NCBI GenBank assembly: GCA_934463115.1
Contig: CAKSIN010000011.1
Coordinates: forward strand, 12,865-76,864
Source: an uncultured Clostridia bacterium
Lineage (GTDB): Bacteria; Bacillota; Clostridia; UMGS1810
Direction: 5' to 3'
Length of the DNA stretch: 64,000 nucleotides
Shown here piece after piece: positions 24,124 to 33,383 of this stretch (its first letter is position 1; every line of letters starts with the position of its first letter). The translations under genes were made by a program, and so were the position numbers. The notes under the pieces were generated by a model. That model did not search any database. It saw only the letters and a list, made by a program, of their open reading frames with translations, and was not told the DNA's origin.

Positions 24124-24533
24124 TTATAGATGCGGTCAAGCAATATTTTGAGAAATGCCCGCTTGTAAGCGGCAAAAGGCTCGCTGTAAATTGCCTGGGT
24201 GAAAAGTCACATTCGTGTACTATTGAGCCGACACCCTCCGGGGTTATCCTGCAAAAATACACGGACGGCGGGAGCTTGCGGCAATATCCTTTTGTATTTG
24301 CCACACGCGAATACTTTGACAAGGATGTGCTTGAAAACTTGAAAACTGCATCCTTTTACGAGCAGTTTGCCGCATGGATAGAGCAGCAGAATGACACCGG
24401 CAATTTTCCGGAGCTTGAAGACGGACTCACGCCGATTCGGTTTGAAATATTAAGCAGCGGTTATTTGTATGATGTTGACGCTCCGAAAGCAAGATATCAG
24501 ATACAATTACGCTTGATTTACGAAAAAGAATAG
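24120..24533 (+). CDS. Tail terminator / minor capsid protein 3-like
   Basis: The 137-residue protein has a mixed alpha/beta pattern with FYEQFAAWIEQQNDTGNFPEL and a final strand RYQIQLRLIYEK, as in the Minor_capsid_3/tail-completion family. It is the last neck gene before the tail tube. The usual role is a ring capping the tail tube. Confidence 0.72.
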   Translation: MIIDAVKQYFEKCPLVSGKRLAVNCLGEKSHSCTIEPTPSGVILQKYTDGGSLRQYPFVFATREYFDKDVLENLKTASFYEQFAAWIEQQNDTGNFPELEDGLTPIRFEILSSGYLYDVDAPKARYQIQLRLIYEKE

Positions 24534-24547
24534 GGAGGAAAACAACA

Positions 24548-25042
24548 ATGGCACTTGTTAAAAGAAGCGACAAGAAAGCGTTTATAGGTGTAACAAAGAA
24601 CACAACAACAACGTTTCATCGCATGAAAGGATTTACACAGATATCAACAAGCAAAAATCCTGTTGAATATTCAAGAAAATATGTCGACATGGATTTTGAA
24701 ATTTCGGATGTAGTGGGATATGCGCCGTCAATTGCAGTAAGTTTTGACTTGCATACCGATGATGAGGTGCACACAGATATAGCCGAAATTTTCGACAAAG
24801 AGATGACCGGCACTGCCACTGAACGCGATGTTGTTGTGGTAGATTTTACAAAGCCGGTAGATAACAAAGCCGGACACTTTGCGGCAAAGAAAAGAACATA
24901 TTCCATTATCCCGGGCGGCGAGGGAGACGGAACGGAAAATTACAGCTACACCGCCGACTTCAAAGCAAAATCCGAAGTAACAGAGGGTACCGCCACCAGT
25001 ACGGATGAGTGGCAGACTTTGACATTTACCGAGAGTGAATAG
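24548..25042 (+). CDS. Major tail tube protein
   Basis: The 164-residue protein (FHRMKGFTQISTSKNPVEYSRKY, then DLHTDDEVHTDIAEIFDKEMTG and a beta-rich end with SYTADFKAKSEVTEG) fits the long-tailed phage tube family. No sheath gene stands before it, so the tail is non-contractile. Confidence 0.8.
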   Translation: MALVKRSDKKAFIGVTKNTTTTFHRMKGFTQISTSKNPVEYSRKYVDMDFEISDVVGYAPSIAVSFDLHTDDEVHTDIAEIFDKEMTGTATERDVVVVDFTKPVDNKAGHFAAKKRTYSIIPGGEGDGTENYSYTADFKAKSEVTEGTATSTDEWQTLTFTESE

Positions 25043-25105
25043 GATTATATTTTGTTGTGCGGGCAGAATCTACCGCCCGCACAGCTGAAAGTGAGGGAAA
25101 TTAAA

Positions 25106-25474
25106 ATGCCAAAATTTGAATACGGCAAATTCAGCGTTGAAATTGATCCGACAGATGTTGAATTTGTGAAGAAATATGAAGACGCAGCGGAAGAATACAA
25201 TGCTGAAATCTCAAAAATATCAAAAGTCGGAAAAGTCAGTGAGCGGCTGGAGTATATCTGTAATGTGTTTTTTAAGGTATTTGATACAATATTCGGTGAC
25301 GGTACGCACATTAAGATGTTTGGTGATAAGCATAGTGTACGCGACTGTGCGGAGGCATTCCGCAATTTGGTTGACGTTATAAAGAGTGAAAATTTAAACG
25401 ACACGCTCGGTATTGTATCCGGTGAGAACAGAGCAGTAAGGCGCGCTAAATCCAAAGGCAAGGCGGCAAAATGA
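25106..25474 (+). CDS. Tail assembly chaperone 1 (DUF6673-like)
   Basis: The 122-residue helical protein starts at ATG 25106 behind GTGAGGG; the longer frame from 25052 has no ribosome site. FEYGKFSVEIDPTDVEFVKKYE at the start and a basic tail are typical for the first chaperone gene between tail tube and tape measure. Its stop overlaps the next start (ATGA), so the second chaperone is made by restart rather than by the frameshift used in lambda. Confidence 0.68.
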   Translation: MPKFEYGKFSVEIDPTDVEFVKKYEDAAEEYNAEISKISKVGKVSERLEYICNVFFKVFDTIFGDGTHIKMFGDKHSVRDCAEAFRNLVDVIKSENLNDTLGIVSGENRAVRRAKSKGKAAK

Positions 25475-26067
25475 ACATTATAACCGAAGTTCTGCCGGAG
25501 TGCATTACGATTGACGGCAAGGATTATCCGATAAATACTGATTTTAAGGTCTGGATTAGATTTGAAAAGCTTATTTTAGATATAATGTCAAACCCCGAGC
25601 AGGCAGTTATTGAAATATTTAAATTGTGTTTCAAACGCGATAAAACGCGGTATAAACTGCCTTTAAAGTTTGACAGCACTCTGAAAGCTCTTACACAATT
25701 TTACACACTTAAAACAGAAGAAATGGAAGCACATGAGAATAATGCCGACATCAATAATGCAAAAAAGCAAAGAATATACAGCTATGAATACGACAGCGAA
25801 TATATATATGCTGCGTTTGTGCAGCAGTACGGAATAGACTTATGCAGCTGTAATATGCACTGGTGGAAATTTCATGCGCTTATTTCTTCTGTTTCGGCTG
25901 ACACAAAATTCGGTGAGATAATGGGAATACGCGCATTAAATCTTAACGATATCAAGGACAAGCGGCAAAGGGCACAATATATTAAACTAAAGAAAATATA
26001 TGCCCTGCCCGACATGCGCAGCGAAGAGGAAAAAGAAAACGAACTGGCAGATATGTTTGATATGTAG
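25471..26067 (+). CDS. Gp15-family protein (tail assembly chaperone 2)
   Basis: The 198-residue protein begins LPECITIDGKDYPINTDFKVWI, the hallmark of phage Gp15 (PF06854). The C-terminus (DMRSEEEKENELADMFDM) is the usual charged end. It binds the tape measure in the same way as the second chaperone in other phages; that role is inferred from position. Confidence 0.83.
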   Translation: MNIITEVLPECITIDGKDYPINTDFKVWIRFEKLILDIMSNPEQAVIEIFKLCFKRDKTRYKLPLKFDSTLKALTQFYTLKTEEMEAHENNADINNAKKQRIYSYEYDSEYIYAAFVQQYGIDLCSCNMHWWKFHALISSVSADTKFGEIMGIRALNLNDIKDKRQRAQYIKLKKIYALPDMRSEEEKENELADMFDM

Positions 26068-26077
26068 GAGGACACCG

Positions 26078-26245
26078 ATGTTACAGCAGATTGCAACAAA
26101 AAAACAGTGGGTTATGTGTCCCGGCTGCCGAAAAAAGCAAAATATTATATTTGACAACACCGCACATTGCCGCGGTGTTTATTTAAAATGCAGGCATTGC
26201 AAAGAAGAATTTAAATTGAATATAACAGACGGAGTACAGAAATAG
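26078..26245 (+). CDS. Small Com-like zinc-ribbon protein
   Basis: The 55-residue protein starts at ATG 26078 behind GGAGGAC. MCPGCRKK and KCRHCKEEF form two C-x2-C pairs spaced ~27 residues apart, a zinc ribbon like that of Mu Com. Com in Mu binds mRNA to allow mom translation, but no mom homologue was seen, so the resemblance may be only structural. Confidence 0.65.
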   Translation: MLQQIATKKQWVMCPGCRKKQNIIFDNTAHCRGVYLKCRHCKEEFKLNITDGVQK

Positions 26246-26318
26246 TGCTCAAAGTTTAAACCGCCCGGTTTATTCAAGTGCCGTATTCCGCTCTTTGAAT
26301 ATACAGGGAGTGGTGTAC

Positions 26319-28973
26319 GTGAAGAAATATGACGGTTCATTAAATTTTGACACAAAGCTGGATGATTCCGGATTTGTTACCGGGTTAAAAAGTCTCGGAA
26401 AAATCGGAACAACGGCGCTAGAGGGCATCGGAGTGGCTGCCGGAGCTGCAGCTGCGGCTGTTGGTAAAATCGGATATGACGCAATAGTGTCCTATTCCAA
26501 TTACGAGCAGCTTAAGGGCGGAGTGGAAACACTGTTCAAAGATTCGGCAAACATGGTTATGGAGAATGCCGACAAAGCATTCAGAACAGCCGGATTGTCT
26601 GCCAATGCGTATATGGAAACTGTGACAAGTTTTTCGGCGAGCTTGCTTCAAAGTGTGGGCGGTGATACTGCCGAGGCGGCAAAAAAAGCCGATATGGCAC
26701 TTGTTGATATGTCGGACAATGCCAACAAGATGGGTACTGATATGGCAAGTATTCAAAATGCCTATCAGGGATTTGCCAAGCAGAATTATACAATGCTTGA
26801 TAACTTAAAACTCGGTTACGGCGGTACGAAAGAGGAAATGCAGCGTCTTATTTCCGACGCATCAAAAATGAAAGATGTCCAGGAAAAGCTCGGTGTTTCG
26901 GTTGACGCGTCAAGTATGTCGTTCGGGAACATCGTGGACGCTATACACGTTGTACAGGACAGTTTAGGGATACTTGGAACTACCGATTTAGAGGCGACAA
27001 CAACAATACAGGGTTCACTGAATATGCTTAAAGCATCGTGGGAAAATCTTCTAACCGGCATTGTTGATCCGTCGCAGGATTTTGATGCGCTTGTCAATAA
27101 TGTATTTAACAGCCTTTCGGCATTTGGCGAACAGTTGATTCCGCGTTTGCAGGTGGTTCTCGGCGGCATATCGGACATGGTGGTGCAGCTTGCCCCAAAG
27201 ATAATTGAAGAAATACCGAATATTCTTGCTCAAATACTTCCGGCAGCTGTTGACGGCATAGGACAGCTCATGACGGCAGTATCGGATACGATTGTTCAAA
27301 TAGTGCCGACACTGCTTGAATCCGCCGGGACACTTGCCCCTGCAGCAGTGCAGATACTTTTGGATTTGGTGAATGTGATAATTCAAAATCTTCCGCTGCT
27401 GCTCGAAACAGGATTGCAGATAATAACCGAGCTTGCAATGGGATTAACACAGGCGCTGCCGACTATGATTCCGCAGATTGTTGAGGTGGTTCTGCAGATT
27501 GTCGATACACTGCTTGACAATATTGACATGCTGATAGATGTTGCCATAGACTTAATAATGGCGCTTGCAGACGGTTTAATACAGGCATTGCCGACACTTA
27601 TTGAAAAGATACCGGACATAGTACTTAAGCTCGTAGACGCGTTTGTGGAAAACGCGCCGAAGCTCCACAGGGCAGCCGGTGAACTTATCGGCAAGCTGGT
27701 TGTTGGTTTAATAGCTGCCATACCGTCACTTATCAAGGCTGTGCCTAAGCTCATAAGCGCACTTGATAAAGCTTTTAAAGGTGCTGTTTCAACTGTTCTT
27801 TCAATAGGTAAAAATCTTGTTAAGGGAATATACAAAGGTATTACCGGTACAAAAGACTGGATGCTGTCAAAGCTCAAGTCGTGGTGCAAGGATGTTGTAG
27901 ACGGAATCAAAGGCTTTTTCGGCATACATTCACCGTCGGTTGTAATGAAGGATGAAGTCGGCAAATACATATCACTCGGTATAGCTGCCGGCATAACCGA
28001 AAATACAGACGCGGTAAAGGATTCGTTCCAAAAGATGCTGGATGTGCTGGAATATCAGCGCAAATTTGACATCATCAATGAAGACGCATACTACACTGAA
28101 CTTGAAAAGCTGCGTGATAAGTATTTTACAGCCGGTTCCAAAGAATGGCTGGATTACACCGAGAAGATATACAGCTATCAGCAAAATGCCGTTAAAAAGG
28201 CATACAGTGACATACAAAAGTATGCCGATGACAAACTCGGTGAAGTTATTGACAAACAGGAAGCGTACGCGAAAAAGCTCAATTCTTTCGGTTCGCTTTT
28301 TAAAGAAGTATCGGTTGTGTCTGATGACGGTGAGGACAAATTTTATGCCCTTGCCGACTTAGACAAGCAGAATGCCGAATTAGTCGAATACAACGACAAA
28401 TTGACAGCATTGAAGCAAATGCTCGCCGATATGGGAATAAGTAAAAACGCGGCGGATTCATTCTTTGCCGACATATCCGGCAGAAGTATTGAAGACGGTA
28501 TTAAGGCTCTGGACGCGCTGCAGTATGCCGACCGTGCAAAGCTTGCCGAGTACCTCAAATCATACGACACTCGGATACAGCTTACCACAAGACTGTCCGC
28601 TGAACAATATGATTCCGACATGCGCGCAGCTATGGATGAATCCTATGCATACATGAAATCCGAGCTTGAAAAGGCGGGATTTGAAGTACCGTCGACATTC
28701 TTTGATGTGGGCAGTGCATCGGCAAAGAGTTTCGGAGACGCTTTTGCTGCCGAGATAGACGAACAGATGCAGAGCGTACAGGATAAAATCAACGAATGGA
28801 ACATAAAAATCAAAGCAAGCATTGAGGGCGGCGGACGTGTCGGAAGCAGCACGACGACCAATACTACCAACAGCAACAATACCACCACATACAATATCAC
28901 TACTCAAAAGGGCGAAGATACGGTGGACAGGCTCAAGCGTGAAGAAAAAATTAAGCGAATGAGCGGTATTTAA
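26319..28973 (+). CDS. Tape measure protein
   Basis: About 884 residues from GTG 26319, which lies 9 bp after GGGAG; a TTG at 26295 is less likely. The N-terminus contains the usual TMP region (YEQLKGGVETLFKDSA, ASLLQSVGGDTAEAAKKADMAL, LGIMGTTDLEAT-like). A long hydrophobic, LP-rich stretch (~300-500) is the probable membrane-penetrating part. GIHSPSVVMKDEVGKYISLGIAAG near 555-580 is the standard motif of firmicute TMPs. At about 10 to 11 residues per 1.5 nm it implies a tail of roughly 130 nm; that figure is inferred from length alone. Confidence 0.9.
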   Translation: MKKYDGSLNFDTKLDDSGFVTGLKSLGKIGTTALEGIGVAAGAAAAAVGKIGYDAIVSYSNYEQLKGGVETLFKDSANMVMENADKAFRTAGLSANAYMETVTSFSASLLQSVGGDTAEAAKKADMALVDMSDNANKMGTDMASIQNAYQGFAKQNYTMLDNLKLGYGGTKEEMQRLISDASKMKDVQEKLGVSVDASSMSFGNIVDAIHVVQDSLGILGTTDLEATTTIQGSLNMLKASWENLLTGIVDPSQDFDALVNNVFNSLSAFGEQLIPRLQVVLGGISDMVVQLAPKIIEEIPNILAQILPAAVDGIGQLMTAVSDTIVQIVPTLLESAGTLAPAAVQILLDLVNVIIQNLPLLLETGLQIITELAMGLTQALPTMIPQIVEVVLQIVDTLLDNIDMLIDVAIDLIMALADGLIQALPTLIEKIPDIVLKLVDAFVENAPKLHRAAGELIGKLVVGLIAAIPSLIKAVPKLISALDKAFKGAVSTVLSIGKNLVKGIYKGITGTKDWMLSKLKSWCKDVVDGIKGFFGIHSPSVVMKDEVGKYISLGIAAGITENTDAVKDSFQKMLDVLEYQRKFDIINEDAYYTELEKLRDKYFTAGSKEWLDYTEKIYSYQQNAVKKAYSDIQKYADDKLGEVIDKQEAYAKKLNSFGSLFKEVSVVSDDGEDKFYALADLDKQNAELVEYNDKLTALKQMLADMGISKNAADSFFADISGRSIEDGIKALDALQYADRAKLAEYLKSYDTRIQLTTRLSAEQYDSDMRAAMDESYAYMKSELEKAGFEVPSTFFDVGSASAKSFGDAFAAEIDEQMQSVQDKINEWNIKIKASIEGGGRVGSSTTTNTTNSNNTTTYNITTQKGEDTVDRLKREEKIKRMSGI

Positions 28974-28990
28974 TCGGGAGGCACTGACAA

Positions 28991-29851
28991 ATGAAATTAC
29001 GTTTCTACAATTCAATAGGTGATGTGAAGTTTAACTATGGCACATCGGAGGGGTTACCCTTTAAGCTTACTGCAATTGACGGCCTTGCTCTCACGGACAA
29101 GACATTTGACGCGGTTACATACTACGGCATACCGGGGCAATATACCGTACGGGAAAATGTCGGCGCAAGAACGATAACAATGAGCGGTGATGTGCCAATC
29201 GGTACGGACTTTCGGAACAAATATGCAAAGGCATTGAATGTGCTAAACATTCCCGGAACGCTGGAAATACACTTTGATGACGGCGAAGCGCGTATGATAG
29301 ATTGCCGATGCACGGCATTTACTCCCGGCGAGCGCCACAATATATATCAGGTGTATGTGGTTCAACTTGTGTGCGATTATCCGTATTTTATGAATACAAA
29401 AGAGACAATCCTGCCAATGTTCAGCCGACAAGCGCTGTTTAACAGTTCATTTACATTCCCGGGAATGCTGTCAACAAGGTTGCTCCGAAGCCGGCACAAT
29501 TATATCGGTTCTGTAAATACCGAACCGGTTATCAAACTTATTACAACAGCAGAGATAACAGGCGGAGTGAGCGGCAAGAGCATTAAAATTCAAAATCACA
29601 CTACAGGTGCGATAATAGAACTTGTATATACTCCCGATGTCGGCGAAGTGGTTACAATAGATATACCGAAAAGGACTATATACAACAATTCCGGCACGGT
29701 TTTAACAGCGAATATAACGGATGACACGTTTTTGGACAGATTTTATCTGATTCCGGGAATAAACGATATCGAATCTACTAACTACAATACATCGCGTGAG
29801 ATTGTTGCAGAGGCGCTCTACTTCAACCAATATTTGGAGGCGATATACTGA
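28991..29851 (+). CDS. Distal tail protein (Dit)
   Basis: The 286-residue protein starts behind GGGAGGC. It opens with a strand-rich domain (LRFYNSIGDVKFNYG, GIPGQYTVRENVGARTITMSG) and has a galectin-like C-terminal part, the layout of phage tail family proteins/Dit. It forms the hub ring at the tail tip. Stop and next start overlap (ATGA-like). Confidence 0.82.
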   Translation: MKLRFYNSIGDVKFNYGTSEGLPFKLTAIDGLALTDKTFDAVTYYGIPGQYTVRENVGARTITMSGDVPIGTDFRNKYAKALNVLNIPGTLEIHFDDGEARMIDCRCTAFTPGERHNIYQVYVVQLVCDYPYFMNTKETILPMFSRQALFNSSFTFPGMLSTRLLRSRHNYIGSVNTEPVIKLITTAEITGGVSGKSIKIQNHTTGAIIELVYTPDVGEVVTIDIPKRTIYNNSGTVLTANITDDTFLDRFYLIPGINDIESTNYNTSREIVAEALYFNQYLEAIY

Positions 29852-30801
29852 TGAGCGACATTAAATTTTATGATTTTGAATTTAATTTGCTACACACAGA
29901 GCCGCGTTTTATATCATCCCGCTGGAATTTGAAGTATAACGATGTCGGCACGTTTGAGGCACATTTTCCTCTTGAAAGTGATGTTTTGAAAGTGGCATTA
30001 AACAATCGGTACATCGTTATAGAGCAAGACGGAAACACGGCGGTTTACATAGGACCGGATGTATCAACGGAATTGGTTGTATATGGCAGGACATGTAACT
30101 GGCTGCTATCCAAAAAAGTGACAAAGCCATGCAGTATAGACGGCACTTTTGACAAAGTTGTTTATGATTTGCTGGCGAAATCATTTGGCAGCGCAGTTTC
30201 AAAAGGAATATACCCCTCTTCCGCGGATTTTTTCAGTTTTAAAGAAGACAAGTCGCTTTTAACATCAGATGCGGTAAAAAAATGCCTGGACACAAAAAAA
30301 TGTGGACAGCAACTACGGTTTGAACCACGTGAAAAGAAATGGTATTTTGATATAATTGCAGGAAAAGAAAAGAATGTGTTGCTATCTGAAGCCAATCGTA
30401 ATGCGTATGACACTAAGCTTAATTATGACTTATTGGATTACGCAAATTGCGGTTATTATGAATATGAATCCACATCAGAGGCCGGAAAGCTTATTCAAAC
30501 GTTTGTGTCAAATTGGGACAGTGAGCCGGACACAATGAAGAAATGGGAAGCCTTATTCAGTGCTGATACTGTGGACGAAGCCAAGCAAGAGCTTGAAACA
30601 AAAGTTGACAAGAATCAATCCGGATGTTCGGTGCGCGGCCTTAATTTCGGCAATGATTACGGTCTCGGGGATATCGTGCGCATGCAGATTGTCAAAGGAA
30701 GCTATGCAGTCACTTTAAAGCGGCGCATAGCTGAAATGGAACTGCGTTATGAGGGCAGCGGCGGTGTCCGCACCGAAACACCGAGTTTTGAAGAAATTTA
30801 A
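29851..30801 (+). CDS. Siphovirus Gp37-like tail hub protein
   Basis: The 316-residue protein begins FYDFEFNLLHTEPRFISSRW and continues KYNDVGTFEAHFPL, the signature of the Sipho_Gp37 family (ReqiPepy6). The C-terminal DYGLGDIVRMQI also fits. It corresponds to the N-terminal hub part of Tal proteins. No enzymatic domain is seen. Confidence 0.85.
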   Translation: MSDIKFYDFEFNLLHTEPRFISSRWNLKYNDVGTFEAHFPLESDVLKVALNNRYIVIEQDGNTAVYIGPDVSTELVVYGRTCNWLLSKKVTKPCSIDGTFDKVVYDLLAKSFGSAVSKGIYPSSADFFSFKEDKSLLTSDAVKKCLDTKKCGQQLRFEPREKKWYFDIIAGKEKNVLLSEANRNAYDTKLNYDLLDYANCGYYEYESTSEAGKLIQTFVSNWDSEPDTMKKWEALFSADTVDEAKQELETKVDKNQSGCSVRGLNFGNDYGLGDIVRMQIVKGSYAVTLKRRIAEMELRYEGSGGVRTETPSFEEI

Positions 30802-30813
30802 GGGGGTTTTAAC

Positions 30814-31701
30814 ATGGCTTTAAAAAGCTTTTACATGGACAATACAAACTATGATTCCGATGATGTAAACGCTGCCTTTGCGGCGCTCATCGTACCGGGA
30901 GTACAGATGTACACTGTGACCGGGAATGCGACTACAGATTTTAACACAGCTATATCAAAGCTGGTATCAAGTGGTGTTGACAACTACAATATAGACGCGT
31001 GCAAGGTATATGCGGACGGGAACACATACAAGGTAAAAAAAGGTATATGCTGGCTCCCGGACGGTTCACGCATCGAGGTTGACGACGATGAATATGAGCT
31101 GTCACTCCCCGATACGGGTGATACGATATATGTATATGCATGGCATAACACTCCGCTCAACGTGTGTGAAATTGTTGCCTCTGCATCTGCCGGCGGAGAG
31201 GATACGGTATCGCTTGCTACTATCGGCAGTGACGGAAGTGTTACCGATACGAGAAAGTATGCTACGGCAAAAGTTAATATGAATGTAGCTACTACAAAGG
31301 TAGTTGATTTTGAATTTTCCGGAGGAGAGGAGCAAGGCGATACTATGTACTACGGCACGGCTACTATATCGGTACCAACATCGGACTGGCAGGCTTGTCA
31401 CATTGTATGTCGGGGGTATGACCAAAGACGAACTGCCATTGACAAGATTGTGTATCGCGAAAAATGTCCACTTAATGAAGATGGAACACGAAGTTGCTCC
31501 TATACCTTTAATTCGTTCCGAAAATACGAATCAAATAATCAAATAAAGATATCAATAGCGGCAAACGGAGTTATTACACTTAGTAATGCAATAGCTCTCG
31601 GTGGAACAGCAGTTATATTCGGCGGGCACATGTGGCCGGAAAGTTTTGACGATGTCGTTCCGGGCGGTACCGGAAAAGTTGAAGAGGTTGAGCTTGAATA
31701 A
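30814..31701 (+). CDS. Baseplate or tail-fibre protein
   Basis: The 295-residue protein starts behind AAGGGGG. It has an N-terminal region like baseplate proteins (CKVYADGNTYKVKKGICWLPDGS) and a beta-rich C-terminus with a Gly-rich ending (GHMWPESFDDVVPGGTGKVE). It follows the hub gene, so it likely forms the peripheral baseplate or fibre base. The receptor cannot be told. Confidence 0.65.
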   Translation: MALKSFYMDNTNYDSDDVNAAFAALIVPGVQMYTVTGNATTDFNTAISKLVSSGVDNYNIDACKVYADGNTYKVKKGICWLPDGSRIEVDDDEYELSLPDTGDTIYVYAWHNTPLNVCEIVASASAGGEDTVSLATIGSDGSVTDTRKYATAKVNMNVATTKVVDFEFSGGEEQGDTMYYGTATISVPTSDWQACHIVCRGYDQRRTAIDKIVYREKCPLNEDGTRSCSYTFNSFRKYESNNQIKISIAANGVITLSNAIALGGTAVIFGGHMWPESFDDVVPGGTGKVEEVELE

Positions 31702-31717
31702 GTAAGGAGGCGATAAC

Positions 31718-31885
31718 GTGGACGACAGCACATATTTGAGGATTAAGGAATTGATTGATGATAGGCTGGCGCAGATGCGAAGAATTGAATTAAGTATTAA
31801 TGCGCAGGCCGAAAAGGTTCAAAAGCTCACGAATCTTGTTACAAAAATCAGTCAAGACCTTGCCGAGCGAGGTGATTCAAATTGA
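31718..31885 (+). CDS. Small coiled-coil tail protein
   Basis: A 55-residue protein starts at GTG 31718 behind AAGGAGGC. It is almost entirely a helix (LRIKELIDDRLAQMRRIELS, KVQKLTNLVTKISQDLA). It overlaps the next start by 4 bp (TTGA). The gene is too short for most gene finders. It may trimerise fibre or baseplate parts. Confidence 0.6.
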   Translation: MDDSTYLRIKELIDDRLAQMRRIELSINAQAEKVQKLTNLVTKISQDLAERGDSN

Positions 31886-32766
31886 GTTATACAGATGAAT
31901 TTAACAGCATTATATCCGGTGAAGTGCAAGAAGAATTTACCATTGACGGGCGCGAAATTGTCGGCGATTATGATAATATAGCCGTTACAACCGACGATAA
32001 TGCAAACAAAATATGGTTCAGCATGCCGGATAAATTTGACGGTGTGGACTTGTATGATAAGACTATCCGTATTGGTTTTGTAACACCTGAAAACTGTTTG
32101 GGATATGCCGATCCGAGTGACCTTGTGCATTCTACCGGAGTGATTAAATTTTCATGGCTGATAGACAGGCGAATAACTCGCATAGCCGGAAAGGTATCTT
32201 TTGCGATTCGTGTTACCGACGGTGACAATTATGTTTGGAATACGCTACCGGCTTACTTTGAAGTTAAACAAGGTATTGTAGAAACCGGGGATATAGCGCC
32301 GGACGATAGGCATTGGTACGATGAACTTAAGGGCATTGTTGATAACCTTGATGCACAACAGATATCCCAAAACGAGACAGTGACCGGAATAGCCGCCGAT
32401 ACCGTTGAAGATGCGTTGAAACAGCTTAATAAGGGCATGACATATTATGCAAGCCGATTAATGGGGTTCTGGAGCGCTGTCCCGATTCTAAAAGGTACAA
32501 CGGCGAAACTTAGCATATCGCTTATATATCCGATTAGTTACAGCACGTGGAAAGTCGGAGTGTACAATGAAGATCATACCACGGTAAAGATACTTTCGCC
32601 CGATATATCGTGCGGTGAGTCCTTTGTTACGGCTGCTCTGATGTTTACTGATTCGGGCATTGGCAAACTTAATATTATTATAAACGGTGATTTTGACATC
32701 ACTTTGAACGCACAGATATCTGTATCAAACAAAGATTTTGTGTGTGGCACACTGTACATAAATTAA
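31882..32766 (+). CDS. BppU-like upper baseplate protein
   Basis: The 294-residue protein starts at TTG 31882 behind GAGGTG. The first ~140 residues resemble the BppU N-terminal domain (IWFSMPDKFDGVDLYDKTIRIGFV, then KFSWLIDRRITRIAGKVSFAIR and WNTLPAYFEV). A helix (~150-190) leads to a beta C-terminal domain, likely the receptor-binding or fibre-attachment part. Confidence 0.75.
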   Translation: MSYTDEFNSIISGEVQEEFTIDGREIVGDYDNIAVTTDDNANKIWFSMPDKFDGVDLYDKTIRIGFVTPENCLGYADPSDLVHSTGVIKFSWLIDRRITRIAGKVSFAIRVTDGDNYVWNTLPAYFEVKQGIVETGDIAPDDRHWYDELKGIVDNLDAQQISQNETVTGIAADTVEDALKQLNKGMTYYASRLMGFWSAVPILKGTTAKLSISLIYPISYSTWKVGVYNEDHTTVKILSPDISCGESFVTAALMFTDSGIGKLNIIINGDFDITLNAQISVSNKDFVCGTLYIN

Positions 32767-32783
32767 CTTAAGGGGGCGAGATT

Positions 32784-33383
32784 TTGAAAAAACAATCATT
32801 AAAAAACATAGCTGCAGGAACAACGGCAGCCGTTGCACTGGCAACAACCTTAATGGTGTCTGCTCCGGTTGATAACTCCACCGAGAAACAATCGGCAGAC
32901 GAAACAACAGTGTCCGATTCGCTTGAAATCACGGACAGCAAAATGACAGATGCCGAAGAAAAAGAAGATGCAGCGCCGGAAGAGAAAAAGCAAGCTGAAG
33001 CGGCAGAAACAACCGAACAACTGAACACCGTAACGGAGGAACATGCCACTCCGGAACAAATTGACTACTCGGATTATACAACCGAAATAGCATACAGCCT
33101 TGATACGTCGAATCAGTATTCAACGCGTATGATTATAGGCGTACCGGATGAGCTGCAGATAGATATAGTGGAATTATGCCTTGAAAATGTGGTGGTAGAT
33201 ACCGCGCTGATACCTACGCAGTGCGACTTTGAATCAATTCCATTACTTTTTACCGATTTGAATACGCTGAAATTAAAACTGTACAGATACGGCGAACCGA
33301 TTGGTGAGGCTATTTTCAAAGACGGCAAATGCGTAACCAATGTAAAGGCGGTGCAAAATGATGCGGAAATTAAAGAAAATTAG
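32784..33383 (+). CDS. Secreted acidic Glu/Thr-rich protein, possible lysogenic-conversion gene
   Basis: The 199-residue protein starts at TTG 32784 behind AGGGGGC. It has a signal peptide (KKQSLKNIAAGTTAAVALAT, to ~30), a disordered Glu/Ala/Thr-rich part (~35-100), and a beta-rich C-terminal part containing STRMIIGVPDELQIDIVE. It is not a tail protein by pattern. With the next gene it forms a pair of secreted products between the baseplate and lysis genes. Function unknown. Confidence 0.6.
   Translation: MKKQSLKNIAAGTTAAVALATTLMVSAPVDNSTEKQSADETTVSDSLEITDSKMTDAEEKEDAAPEEKKQAEAAETTEQLNTVTEEHATPEQIDYSDYTTEIAYSLDTSNQYSTRMIIGVPDELQIDIVELCLENVVVDTALIPTQCDFESIPLLFTDLNTLKLKLYRYGEPIGEAIFKDGKCVTNVKAVQNDAEIKEN

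Noticed and set aside
26255..26275. TAAACCG/CGGTTTA palindrome before the tape measure as terminator or operator
   Set aside because: Too short (6-7 bp), almost no loop and no U-run; not distinguishable from chance.
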